From contig JAHWKU010000015.1 in assembly GCA_019347715.1 (NCBI GenBank), forward strand, positions 1-45,490: 45,490 bases of DNA. Direction: 5' to 3'. Positions 27,756 through 35,792 of this stretch are shown here, one piece after another. The notes beneath the pieces were generated by a model, which had not been told where the DNA came from, made no database searches, and worked only from the letters and a program-made list of their open reading frames with translations. Both the position numbers and the translations under genes were made by a program. Position 1 is the stretch's first letter. Each line of letters starts with the position of its first letter. The stretch comes from Actinomycetota bacterium. GTDB taxonomy: Bacteria > Actinomycetota > CADDZG01 > JAHWKV01.

Positions 27756-28139
27756 ATGAAGAACATCAAGATCCTCGTGGTCGAAGACGACCCGTCGGTC
27801 CGCGAGCTGTTCAAGGTGCTGCTCGAAGGCGAGGGTTACGAGATCCTCCAGGCCGAGAACGGAATGGATGGGCTCAAGAGGGCGGAGCAGGATTCGCCCG
27901 ATCTCATGATCCTCGACCTCATGATGCCGGATGAGGATGGCGAGACAGTTCTTGGGAAGGTGCGTTCTAATTCTGCTCTTTCGGAGGTTCCCATCCTTGT
28001 GGTCAGCGGAAAGTACGAGGCCCTCGACCGATTGAAGGAGACGCTCGGCGATGGCAACGTCTTTTCCAAGCCATTCGAGCCGACAAAGCTGATGGATCGG
28101 ATCGGAGAGCTGGTCGGCCATCCCGACGACGAGGAGTGA
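27756..28139 (+). CDS. Single-domain response regulator (receiver only)
   Basis: 127 residues, CheY-like with no output domain. Acidic pocket Glu10-Asp11-Asp12, phosphorylatable Asp54 in LMILDLMMPD, the Ser84 switch in VVSGK and Lys105 in SKPF are all present. GTG 27750 is an alternative start two codons earlier. No histidine kinase is encoded nearby, so its partner is unknown. Its stop overlaps the next gene's GTG by four bases (GTGA). Confidence 0.9.
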   Translation: MKNIKILVVEDDPSVRELFKVLLEGEGYEILQAENGMDGLKRAEQDSPDLMILDLMMPDEDGETVLGKVRSNSALSEVPILVVSGKYEALDRLKETLGDGNVFSKPFEPTKLMDRIGELVGHPDDEE

Positions 28140-28978
28140 CGGGGGCCGAGCTTCACGCACATACGACCGCCTCGGATGGTTCTTTCTCACCTCTCGAAGC
28201 GGTTGATTACGCGCTTGGCCTTGGGCTGGAAGCCCTGGCGATCACCGATCACGACACCATGGCCGGAGTTATTGAGGCCGAGACCCAAGCGGACGGCCGT
28301 CCAATCGAGATTCTTCCTGGGGTCGAGATCTCCTGCGAGCACGAGGGGGCCCCGGTTCATCTGCTTGGATACTGGGCAGACCTGGGTGTCGGTCGCTTGG
28401 CTACCGAGTTGGCAAATATCAGGGAAAGCCGTCGCACTCGAGTCCCCATCATGGTCGAACGTCTTCAGGCTCTCGGGCACAACGTGTCCGTCGAACGAGT
28501 GATGCATTTCGCCAAGGGCGGCAATCCCGGCAGGCCGCATGTGGCCGAGGTCCTCGTCGAGGCCGGGGTCATCAGGACGATCTCTGATGCGTTCACCCCT
28601 GACCTAATCGGGACCGGGGGCCTGGCTTACGCCCCAAAATACGCGCTTAGGCCCGATACCGCAGTCGAGATGGTGAGGGAATCCGGAGGTGTTCCGGTCT
28701 TGGCGCATCCAGGTTTGTTCAGAGGTGCGAAACCATTTCCGAAGGCTCTCGTCGAGTCGATGGTGGATGCTGGTCTTGCCGGCATCGAGGCCGACCACAT
28801 CGACCACACGGAGGAGCAGAGAACCGCATTTACGGAGATGGCTTCGGATCTCGGGCTCATAGCGACCGCAGGAAGCGATTGTCATGGCACCCTGTACGAT
28901 CCGGTTCGCATGGGTACGTGCCGGGCATCGATGGAGGTGGTGAAAGCGTTGAAGCAGAAGCAGGCTTCATCTTCATGA
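28136..28978 (+). CDS. PHP-domain phosphoesterase (YciV/RNase AM-like)
   Basis: 280 residues. Metal-binding motifs run in the usual order: ELHAHTTASDG at the start, ITDHD, GVEISCEH, a central VLAHPG and GSDCHG. The size and the insert between them (~100-150) match the 3',5'-nucleoside bisphosphate phosphatase / 5'-3' exonuclease group. It probably hydrolyses pAp-type nucleotides or trims RNA 5' ends. The GTG start overlaps the preceding gene; its stop overlaps the next ATG. Confidence 0.88.
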   Translation: MTGAELHAHTTASDGSFSPLEAVDYALGLGLEALAITDHDTMAGVIEAETQADGRPIEILPGVEISCEHEGAPVHLLGYWADLGVGRLATELANIRESRRTRVPIMVERLQALGHNVSVERVMHFAKGGNPGRPHVAEVLVEAGVIRTISDAFTPDLIGTGGLAYAPKYALRPDTAVEMVRESGGVPVLAHPGLFRGAKPFPKALVESMVDAGLAGIEADHIDHTEEQRTAFTEMASDLGLIATAGSDCHGTLYDPVRMGTCRASMEVVKALKQKQASSS

Positions 28979-29430
28979 AACAACTCAGTCTTGACGCTCT
29001 CGGCAGAGAGATGCAGGACTCGATGAAGTCGGGGGACAAGCTACGCGTTGCGACGCTCAAGCTGCTGATGTCTGCGATCAAAAACGCCCAGGTGGCAAAG
29101 CGCGGAGACCTCACTGATGACGAAAGTATTGAAGTCGTCTCCCGAGAGTTCAAGAAAAGGCAGGAAGCTGCGCAGGAGTATCGAAAGGCGGGAAGAGAAG
29201 ACAGGGCATCGGCCGAAGAGGCAGAGGCCGAGATCCTGAAGGAGTGGATGCCGCAGCAGCTCTCTTCCGAGGAAGTGCAACGATTGGTAGATGAGGCCGT
29301 GACCGAGACGGGGGCCGCGACGCCGGCAGAGATGGGCAAGGTGATGGGAGTGCTCATGCCGAAGCTCAAGGGCAAAGCCGACGGCAAGCTCGTCTCCGAA
29401 CTGGTCCGAAAGAAGCTGGGGGGCGCGTGA
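28975..29430 (+). CDS. GatB/YqeY-domain protein
   Basis: 151 residues from ATG 28975 (ATGA overlap with the PHP gene). This is the compact YqeY family: an N-terminal helical part with MKSGDKLRVATLKLLMSAIK, a coiled charged helix, EWMPQQLSSEEVQRLVDEAV, and the C-terminal GKVMGVLMPKLKGKADG motif. It resembles the tRNA-binding tail of GatB. The function is uncertain; tRNA-dependent amidation or another tRNA-linked role has been suggested for the family. GTGA overlap with the next gene. Confidence 0.92.
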   Translation: MKQLSLDALGREMQDSMKSGDKLRVATLKLLMSAIKNAQVAKRGDLTDDESIEVVSREFKKRQEAAQEYRKAGREDRASAEEAEAEILKEWMPQQLSSEEVQRLVDEAVTETGAATPAEMGKVMGVLMPKLKGKADGKLVSELVRKKLGGA

Positions 29431-30617
29431 AGACTTACGACGCTGTCGTCGTGGGTGCCCGATGCGGGGGATCGGTAGTTGCGGGCAAGCTGGCACGGGA
29501 GGGTTGGAACGTTCTCCTCGTTGACAAGGCGCGGTTCCCAAGCGACACGGTTTCCACGCACGCCATGTTTGCAAATACCTTGGCGCGCTTCGATGCGCTC
29601 GGGATACTCGAACGCCTTTACGATCGCCATCAGATTCCCCGCCTCTTTCCTCGCTGGCGGATCCTCGAGCATGAGCTGTCGGGCTCTTACACGGCGGTTG
29701 GTGGCTATACGTACGGTATCTCCGTTAGACGGATCGCCCTTGACTCGGTGCTCGTCGACTGGGCTATCGATGGAGGCGTGAAGACCAGTTTCGGAGAGCG
29801 CGTGCAGGGTTTGATCGGCTCCGGGGCGGATGGAGATCCGCTTCGCGGCGTGATACTCGAAGGCGGGGAGGAGATCCATGCCCCCTGGGTGATCGGTGCC
29901 GACGGACGGGCGTCCACTGTTGCGAGCTTGCTAAACCTCGAGAAGACGAAGCCCATGACCGGGGAGATGGCGTACCTTTTCGCTTACTGGCGCGGTTTGC
30001 CTCAAGAAGAGGTCAGCAGCATCGATGTGAACTACTCTCAGCAGGCGCTGATGCACAACCCGGGCGAGGACGGGATCGATCTATTGTCGGTCGGCGGGCC
30101 GCCCGAGATCACTCGGGGATCGACTGCCGATCGCGAGAAAGCTTATGCAGCGCGCTTGCACGCGTTCCCGGAGAGCTTCGACGCGGGCCACCTCGACAAG
30201 GCCGAACGGATATCCGATCTCATCGTTGTTCCAGAGACGATGATGCGGGGTTTCTTCCGCCGGGCGACTGGCCCCGGCTGGGTGCTGGTGGGAGACGCGG
30301 GCCATTTCAAGCATCCCGGTACCGCCCAGGGCATCTCGGACGCAGTCGAGCAGGCCATTTACGTTGCCGACGCCATGGCGGGTGATGACCCTGAGCTGGA
30401 GGGATTCCATGAGTGGCGCCAGGAACGAAGCAGTGGTCATTACGAATGGTCGTTCATCTATGGAAGCTGGCCGGTTCTGGGGATGGCGGAGCCATTCCTC
30501 AGCGGCCTTGCCGCCGACAGCGAGGCGCGTCAGGACTGGCTCGATACATTTACTCGGATCAAGGGGCCGTCGGATGTCACTACTCCCGAGCGCCTCGGCA
30601 AGTGGCTGAGTGGCTAG
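29427..30617 (+). CDS. FAD-dependent oxidoreductase, geranylgeranyl-reductase-like
   Basis: 396 residues. The N-terminal dinucleotide-binding motif is VVVGARCGGSVVAGKLAREG, with the GxRCGG variant of the geranylgeranyl-reductase/halogenase branch. IGADGRASTVA and WVLVGDAGHFKHPGTAQGISDA are the later FAD signatures. It probably reduces or hydroxylates a lipid or isoprenoid, using FAD; which one cannot be said. The start is GTG 29427, overlapping the YqeY stop. Soluble; no membrane span visible. Confidence 0.85.
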   Translation: MKTYDAVVVGARCGGSVVAGKLAREGWNVLLVDKARFPSDTVSTHAMFANTLARFDALGILERLYDRHQIPRLFPRWRILEHELSGSYTAVGGYTYGISVRRIALDSVLVDWAIDGGVKTSFGERVQGLIGSGADGDPLRGVILEGGEEIHAPWVIGADGRASTVASLLNLEKTKPMTGEMAYLFAYWRGLPQEEVSSIDVNYSQQALMHNPGEDGIDLLSVGGPPEITRGSTADREKAYAARLHAFPESFDAGHLDKAERISDLIVVPETMMRGFFRRATGPGWVLVGDAGHFKHPGTAQGISDAVEQAIYVADAMAGDDPELEGFHEWRQERSSGHYEWSFIYGSWPVLGMAEPFLSGLAADSEARQDWLDTFTRIKGPSDVTTPERLGKWLSG

Positions 30618-30676
30618 ACGTCAATCAGGTCTGTGAAGCTCCCTGGGAACCTGAGCTCCCACCTGAGGCCATTGAG

Positions 30677-31240
30677 ATGAGTCGAAGGGCCTTACCGGAG
30701 GTGATTCGGACCGAACGGCTGGTCCTGAGGCCCTATGGTTTCGAGGACGTCGATGACGTCCTCGTCTACGCCGCCGATAAGCAGTGGGCGCAGTATCTCC
30801 CAGTTCCAGCTCCATATAGTCGGGACGATGCAATCGAGTTCCTCGCACGTCAGGTCTTGCTGGACCGGGTGGTCAATCCGGCTTGGGCCATCACTTTCGA
30901 GGGCTCGGTGGTTGGAGGCATCAACATTCGGTTCAACTTCGAGGACCTTATCGGCGAAATGGGGTACGCGATTGCCCGTGGCTTATGGGGCCGCGGTTTA
31001 GTGACCGAAGCGGCCAGAGCGGTACTCGATAAGGCCTTTGGTACCCATTCAGATCTTCAACGAGTACGGGCGATGGCGGACGCCCGCAATCTTGCATCGC
31101 AGCGAGTGATGGAGAAGATTGGTATGCAGCGTGAAGGTCTGCTTCGGAGGAATCGTCTCCATAGGGGAGATCTGGTCGATGAGGTCTGGTTCGGCGTCCT
31201 TCGAGAAGAATGGGCGCAGGGACGAGCCCGAATTTCTTGA
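30677..31240 (+). CDS. GNAT-family N-acetyltransferase (RimJ/RimL type)
   Basis: 187 residues from ATG 30677. It opens with IRTERLVLRPYGFEDVDDV, the usual RimJ/RimL beginning. The acetyl-CoA binding region is GYAIARGLWGRGLVTEAARAV, followed by RVRAMADARNLASQRVMEKIGM, which is diagnostic. The acceptor may be a ribosomal protein or a small amine. The frame is open back to 30413, overlapping the previous gene, but similarity starts near 30690. Confidence 0.85.
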   Translation: MSRRALPEVIRTERLVLRPYGFEDVDDVLVYAADKQWAQYLPVPAPYSRDDAIEFLARQVLLDRVVNPAWAITFEGSVVGGINIRFNFEDLIGEMGYAIARGLWGRGLVTEAARAVLDKAFGTHSDLQRVRAMADARNLASQRVMEKIGMQREGLLRRNRLHRGDLVDEVWFGVLREEWAQGRARIS

Positions 31241-31291
31241 AAAGGCTCTCCGGTGGGCTGAAGAGAAGGAGTTTTTGTCGTACCCCCTCCC

Positions 31292-31297
31292 TATAAT
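31292..31297 (+). promoter_or_regulatory. TATAAT box placing transcription start at the HNH gene's ATG
   Basis: Perfect TATAAT ends 7 bases before ATG 31305, and no ribosome site is present, so the message is probably leaderless. No clear -35. Confidence 0.55.
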
Positions 31298-31304
31298 CGA
31301 ACGT

Positions 31305-32495
31305 ATGTTTGGGAAGCTCAAGCAGGCGGTGGCTCTCCTGGAGGAGTTCGTCAGAGATCTCGATCCCGAGGTCCTGGCTCCCGACTATGCCCTCGAGCTG
31401 GTCGAGACCTTCTCTAAGGCAGAGCGCCTCTCGTCGGCCGGAAAGGCCCTTGCCGCAGGGCGGGTGGCCGACTCCGGAGTGTGGAAGAAGGGCGGAGACC
31501 GCTCGGCCGCTCACTGGCTGGCCAAGAAAAACGGCACCAGTGTCGGACAGGCCGTCTCCACCATAGAGACCGCCAGACGAGTAAGCGAGCTCCCCGAGAC
31601 GGAAAGGGCGATAAAGGCCGGGGAACTCTCCGAGGTCCAGGCAAAAGAGGTGGTCCATGCCGCCTCATTGAATCCCTCCAAGGAGAAAGAGCTCTTAGAG
31701 GTAGCCAAGACTGAGGGGGTTGCCACCCTTCGGGAACGCTGCGCCAAGGTGGTGGCTACCTCAACCGACGACGAGGTATCCCGCTACAACCGCATCCATC
31801 AATCCAGGCAGCTGCGCCACTACTGCGACGCCGCGGGAGCCTTCAACCTACATGCCCGTCTCACCCCCGATGCCGGAGCGATAGTGATCGCGGCACTGGA
31901 GCCGTACAAAGACGAGATCTTCAAGCAAGCCAGAGCTCAGGGAAGAAGGGAGAGCTACGAGGCCTATGCCGCAGACGCTTTGGTAGAGGTGGCAAAGCAC
32001 GTAAGGGCCTGCGATAAGCGTCCTTCCAAGAGTGGCCCCGGGACGCTGGTCAAGGTGCTGGTCGACCACAAGGCGATCAACCGAGGGTCGGTAGGAAAGG
32101 ACGAGGTGTGTGAGATCGAGGGAGTGGGCCCGATACCGGTGGCGACCGCAAAGGCGATGGCCAAAGACGCCATCATCGCCGCGCTCGTAACCGACGGAAC
32201 CGATATCTATAACGTCTCCCACATCGGTAAATCGGTCACTGCAAGGCAGAGGACTGCTCTGGAGGTGAGGGACCGGGTGTGTGTCGTGCCCGGTTGCGAG
32301 GTGAAAGACCATCTGGAGATCGACCACATCACCGGAAGAGAAGGCGAGGGAGCAAAAACTATCGCCAACATAGCCAGGCTCTGTTCCTGGCATCACTACT
32401 TAAAAACTCACAAAGACTGGCGGCTGACGGGAGGGCCGGGAGATTGGAAGTTCGACCCGCCCGGGGGTAAAGGGGGAGCCGGCCCCGACCCCTGA
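31305..32495 (+). CDS. DUF222 (13E12-like) HNH endonuclease
   Basis: 396 residues. The N-terminal ~250 residues are the helical DUF222 region typical of the actinobacterial 13E12-repeat proteins. The C-terminus has an HNH nuclease core: CVVPGC, then LEIDHITG, IANIARLCSWHH and LKTHKDW, with zinc-binding cysteines and the catalytic His/Asn/His pattern. Such proteins occur in several copies per genome, including in 13E12-repeat regions, and their role is unclear. ATG 31305 is chosen because the TATAAT at 31292 fits a leaderless start; the frame extends upstream to 31119 through the GNAT gene. The Gly/Pro-rich end (GGKGGAGPDP) is probably disordered. Confidence 0.85.
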   Translation: MFGKLKQAVALLEEFVRDLDPEVLAPDYALELVETFSKAERLSSAGKALAAGRVADSGVWKKGGDRSAAHWLAKKNGTSVGQAVSTIETARRVSELPETERAIKAGELSEVQAKEVVHAASLNPSKEKELLEVAKTEGVATLRERCAKVVATSTDDEVSRYNRIHQSRQLRHYCDAAGAFNLHARLTPDAGAIVIAALEPYKDEIFKQARAQGRRESYEAYAADALVEVAKHVRACDKRPSKSGPGTLVKVLVDHKAINRGSVGKDEVCEIEGVGPIPVATAKAMAKDAIIAALVTDGTDIYNVSHIGKSVTARQRTALEVRDRVCVVPGCEVKDHLEIDHITGREGEGAKTIANIARLCSWHHYLKTHKDWRLTGGPGDWKFDPPGGKGGAGPDP

Positions 32496-32523
32496 GTTAT
32501 TGAAGAACTTCCGCCCGTCTCGA

Positions 32524-32949
32524 TTAGTCCCTATCAGGCTTGGAAGGCACCCATGAGATCCAACGTTCGACATCAAGGCGGATCACGGGGCCGCTCAATT
32601 CCACATCTTCGTACTGCGTGTATTTCTCCTTGAGAGCCGCGTAAGCCTTTTCCACCTCGGGACCGGATGTAAGTACGGTGCCGGTCCCGCGAGCCTGGAG
32701 CCATGCCAGCTTGTTCCAGTCTTCATCCCAGCGGTCCACCAAAAAGGCGATGTTTCGGTTGGACTCGATGTCTTTCAATCTCTGCAGTTCGGGGCCCTTT
32801 GGTTTGCCATCTATCCCGGTCCAGATCTGATCTCCTGCCCAGGTGAAGCAGACTGGAACGAGATGCGGATCGTTGTTGGATCCCACTGTGGAGAGATAGC
32901 CGCGTCGAGCACGAAGCAAGGATGCAAAGTTCGGAGGAGGGCCTGCCAT
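32524..32949 (-). CDS. PPOX-class F420-dependent oxidoreductase (Rv0121-like)
   Basis: 141 residues, a split-barrel flavin/F420 protein. It shows the N-terminal ARRGYLSTVG strand, HLVPVCFTW, DGKPKG and NIAFLVDRWDEDWNKLAWLQARGTG, which closely match the Rv0121 subfamily. F420H2 would reduce an unknown substrate. Presence implies the cell makes F420. There is no ribosome site before ATG 32949; a CATAAT lies six bases upstream of it. Confidence 0.85.
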   Translation of the reverse strand: MAGPPPNFASLLRARRGYLSTVGSNNDPHLVPVCFTWAGDQIWTGIDGKPKGPELQRLKDIESNRNIAFLVDRWDEDWNKLAWLQARGTGTVLTSGPEVEKAYAALKEKYTQYEDVELSGPVIRLDVERWISWVPSKPDRD

Positions 32950-32955
32950 GGGGGG

Positions 32956-32961
32956 ATTATG
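32956..32961 (-). promoter_or_regulatory. CATAAT -10-like box, leaderless arrangement
   Basis: On the minus strand CATAAT is followed by six C residues and then the ATG at 32949. It matches the spacing seen at the ParA, cupin and transporter genes. Confidence 0.45.
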
Positions 32962-33047
32962 TTCTTTCCGGTCGGAATCTGCAGAATCTTCGAGGCATTG
33001 GGTAGGGTCAGCACCGCATAGATGACATCGACAGCGACTGGAGAGCC

Positions 33048-34307
33048 ATGCAGTTCCCCGACATCCACGCGGTCGAACTCTGGAATCGCATCCGGTTGCG
33101 GTTCATTGACCTGCTGCGGGTTCAGGCCACCAATGCTCGCCAGGGCATGGGGGCTCTGTTGGTCGCGTCTGGAACGAATGTATTCGCGGGATTAACCCTC
33201 GGATTCATGACCGGCACTCTCGAGAGGCTGCCCGGACTCATCATCCTCGTACCAGCAGCCATCGGCATGAGGGGCAACATCTTCGGAGCTCTCGGTTCCA
33301 GGCTTGGAACCGCGATGCACACCGGGCAGTTCACCACCCCGATCACCCGCAGGAGTGCTCCCGGGCAGGGCGTCGCGGCCGCACTTGTTATGACCTTATA
33401 TATCTCTGTAGCCCTCGCGGTTCTAGCGAAAGAAACTGCGAGGCTCTTCGGCCTCGAAACCATTTCGATGCTCGACTATCTGGTGATCTCCTTCGTTGGG
33501 GGAATCCTGTCGAGTGCGGTAGTCCTTCTGATTACGATCCGGGTGGCGATGGTCTCGGTGAGAAGAGGGTGGGACATGGACAACGTCGCCGCCCCTTTGG
33601 TAACCGCGGCTGGGGATCTAGTGACTCTTCCGGCGCTCTGGTTGGCGACGTTACTGTTGCCCATCCCCTTCGTCAGAGAGATCCTCGGCATCATTTCGTT
33701 GGGTGCGGTCATCGGAGTCACCGTCTACAGCTTTCTGAGATTGCGGGGACTAAGCGTCTACCGTGGGATCATCCGCCAGAGCATCCCAATTCTTCTTCTG
33801 GCCGGCCTGCTCGACATCATTGCCGGCATAACCATCGACCGAAGGGTTGATCGCTTCTTCACCTATCCCGCGCTGCTCGTCCTCATCCCTCCGTTCCTCG
33901 CCGATGCCGGCGCCATAGGAGGAATACTTTCGGCGCGCCTGTCCTCCAAGCTCCATCTCGGTTTGGTAGATCCAAAGGCTCTCCCTGGCCGTCGAAGCAT
34001 CGAGGACATATCTCTGGCCTATGTCCTTGCGATACCGGTCTTTCTTCTCGTTGGCATCGGCGCCACGCTTGTCTCTTCGATCACTGGGCTTGCCCACCCT
34101 CCCTGGATGTCGATGATCGCCTTATCGGTACTGGCTGGAACCATGGCTACCACCGCAGCTGTCTTCGTTGCCTATTACGCTTCGGTGCTCAGCTATCGCT
34201 TTGGCTTGGATCCCGATAATTACGGGATCCCTACAGTTACCAGCACTATGGATATGACCGGAGTTTTGGCTCTTTTCCTGGCAATGGTTATTCTCGGGAT
34301 CGTCTGA
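33048..34307 (+). CDS. SLC41/MgtE-like divalent cation transporter (duplicated membrane domain)
   Basis: 419 residues, almost wholly membrane-embedded. Two MgtE-type transmembrane domains occur in tandem. The first has ILVPAAIGMRGNIFGALGSRLGTAMH and DNVAAPLVTAAGDLVTLPAL. The second has LLVLIPPFLADAGAIGGILSARLSSKLHLG and DNYGIPTVTSTMDMTGVLAL. The repeated Pro...Asn/Gly...Asp/Pro pattern is that of the SLC41/MgtE pore, and there are no cytoplasmic CBS domains. It probably moves Mg2+ or a similar divalent ion. Translation is coupled to the PhoU-RCK gene (TGATG). No M-box riboswitch is recognisable in the 98-base leader. Confidence 0.82.
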   Translation: MQFPDIHAVELWNRIRLRFIDLLRVQATNARQGMGALLVASGTNVFAGLTLGFMTGTLERLPGLIILVPAAIGMRGNIFGALGSRLGTAMHTGQFTTPITRRSAPGQGVAAALVMTLYISVALAVLAKETARLFGLETISMLDYLVISFVGGILSSAVVLLITIRVAMVSVRRGWDMDNVAAPLVTAAGDLVTLPALWLATLLLPIPFVREILGIISLGAVIGVTVYSFLRLRGLSVYRGIIRQSIPILLLAGLLDIIAGITIDRRVDRFFTYPALLVLIPPFLADAGAIGGILSARLSSKLHLGLVDPKALPGRRSIEDISLAYVLAIPVFLLVGIGATLVSSITGLAHPPWMSMIALSVLAGTMATTAAVFVAYYASVLSYRFGLDPDNYGIPTVTSTMDMTGVLALFLAMVILGIV

Positions 34308-35503
34308 TGAGCGAAGAGCGCCCCCGCAATCTCAAGGTAATGCTGACCGAGGCGAAAGATACCTCGGACCTGATGCTCGACCTGGCATACGCAGGACTCT
34401 TTTACGCCGACAAGGAAGTCTCCCAAGAAGTCCTGGAGCTAGAAGAGGAACTGACGAGACTGGTGCACGCCATGCGCGAGGTCTGTCTGCTTGCTTCGAG
34501 AAGCCCGTCCGATGCTGCCGGCCTCGCATCACTTCTGCAAGTCATTGGCGCAATCGAGACGATGGGAAATCAAGCTGTGGATATTGCAAAGATCGTGATC
34601 GAGTCGATCGGTATCCCCGCAGAGATGCGAGCGGACCTGATGCATGCCGAGGAGATCACAGACCGCATGACGATACGCGAACAGAGCCGTCTAGACGGAC
34701 GATCGGTTGAAGATGCAGAGCTTGCAGTACACGGGGTCCGGCTTCTTGGGATCCGCAAAGGATCGGCGTGGCGTTTCGATCCAGAAGACGAAGAGGTTCT
34801 TTCAGCAGGTGATGTCCTCGTCGTCCGCGGCCCCGACACCGGCATCAATGAGATCAGGCAGCTAGCCGGAGTCGAGGCCAAGGCTTTTCCTCAGGAGGAA
34901 GAGGAACCGGTTCCCCTTACGGAGCTGGATAGGGCGATCGACATAGTGGTGGAAATGAAAGATCTCGCCGAGGTCTGCATGGGACTTGCCTACGCTTCAG
35001 TCTTGTTCGCCGACCGTGCTTTGGCCGCAGAGGTGAACCGCATCGAGGATCGTTTGGATGACATGAGGGAGACGCTGGAATCCTGGATTCTGGAAGCAGC
35101 GTTCGAAGCGAGGGCGCGTGGCTCGCTTCGAGGTCTCCTGCATCTTGCAGTTGCTTCAGAGACGATAGGGGACGCCGCGCAGGCAATGGTGTGGCTGATC
35201 GAAAAAGACGAGGAGCTGCACCCGGTCATCTCTGTGGCGCTCGGCGAGGCGGAGGACACCGTCTTGCAGGCAGAGGTAGAACCCGGGTCCCCCGGAGATG
35301 GCAAAACGCTCGAGGAGCTGGAGCTGTCGGAGACGACCGGTATGACTGTGCTTGCGATCTCGAGCGGGACACGCTGGCAGTACCGGCCAACGGCGAAAAG
35401 CCGGATAGCGGGCGGAGATCGTCTTGTGCTGACCGGCCCGTCGGAAGCTATCGACGATGTGCGCCGAATCCTGAGCCCCACCGCGCTCGCCACACGGGGC
35501 TAG
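34307..35503 (+). CDS. Duplicated PhoU-RCK_C regulatory protein
   Basis: 398 residues. Two copies of a PhoU-like helical bundle followed by an RCK/TrkA C-terminal domain: PhoU about 8-115, RCK_C about 130-190, then PhoU about 205-300 and RCK_C about 310-395. Both RCK_C parts show the GxxLLGIRKG / GMTVLAISSG and SAGDVLVVRG / AGGDRLVLTG pattern. RCK_C domains bind ligands or ions and gate transporters. Overlapping by one base with the transporter whose membrane domain is also duplicated, it is probably that transporter's cytoplasmic regulator. No signal peptide or membrane helix. Confidence 0.8.
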   Translation: MSEERPRNLKVMLTEAKDTSDLMLDLAYAGLFYADKEVSQEVLELEEELTRLVHAMREVCLLASRSPSDAAGLASLLQVIGAIETMGNQAVDIAKIVIESIGIPAEMRADLMHAEEITDRMTIREQSRLDGRSVEDAELAVHGVRLLGIRKGSAWRFDPEDEEVLSAGDVLVVRGPDTGINEIRQLAGVEAKAFPQEEEEPVPLTELDRAIDIVVEMKDLAEVCMGLAYASVLFADRALAAEVNRIEDRLDDMRETLESWILEAAFEARARGSLRGLLHLAVASETIGDAAQAMVWLIEKDEELHPVISVALGEAEDTVLQAEVEPGSPGDGKTLEELELSETTGMTVLAISSGTRWQYRPTAKSRIAGGDRLVLTGPSEAIDDVRRILSPTALATRG

Positions 35504-35506
35504 GAG

Positions 35507-35737
35507 CTAGCGGGCCCCGAATCCTACGGACTTGTGCCCTTCTGGTTCGACTTCAACGTAAGCGATCTGCTCGGACGGGATGCCGATCTGCTTGCCTTTG
35601 GAATCGGTCAGCCACAAAAGGCCATCCGCCTTCGCCAGTGCCTCGTTGACCTTCTTTATCACTGCGTCGGGTTTTTCGTCGAGTTCCAGTATGAGTTCCT
35701 TGGGGGCTCGTCTAACTCCTATCTTCACTTCGATCAT
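35507..35737 (-). CDS. DUF3107 protein
   Basis: 76 residues, matching the small actinobacterial DUF3107 family over its length: EVKIGVRRAPKELILELDE at the start, a middle helix, and QIGIPSEQIAYVEVEP near the end. Function unknown; a cytosolic alpha/beta protein by appearance. GAGAGGA precedes the ATG. It diverges from the DUF5319 gene with a 55-base gap. Confidence 0.9.
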   Translation of the reverse strand: MIEVKIGVRRAPKELILELDEKPDAVIKKVNEALAKADGLLWLTDSKGKQIGIPSEQIAYVEVEPEGHKSVGFGAR

Positions 35738-35777
35738 CGTTCATCCTCTCTCCACATTTGGTCGCGTATCCCGGGAG

Positions 35778-35783
35778 TAGGAT
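35778..35783 (+). promoter_or_regulatory. TAGGAT -10-like box before the DUF5319 gene
   Basis: TAGGAT ends 9 bases before the ATG at 35793. No convincing -35 is visible; weak support. Confidence 0.35.
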
Positions 35784-35792
35784 ACGAGAGCG

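Noticed and set aside
28857..29879. 340-codon minus-strand frame across PHP, YqeY and FAD genes
   Set aside because: It crosses three convincing plus-strand genes and has no motif of its own.
32950..33047. M-box Mg riboswitch before the SLC41-like gene
   Set aside because: Only 98 bases separate the divergent genes and I see no M-box architecture.
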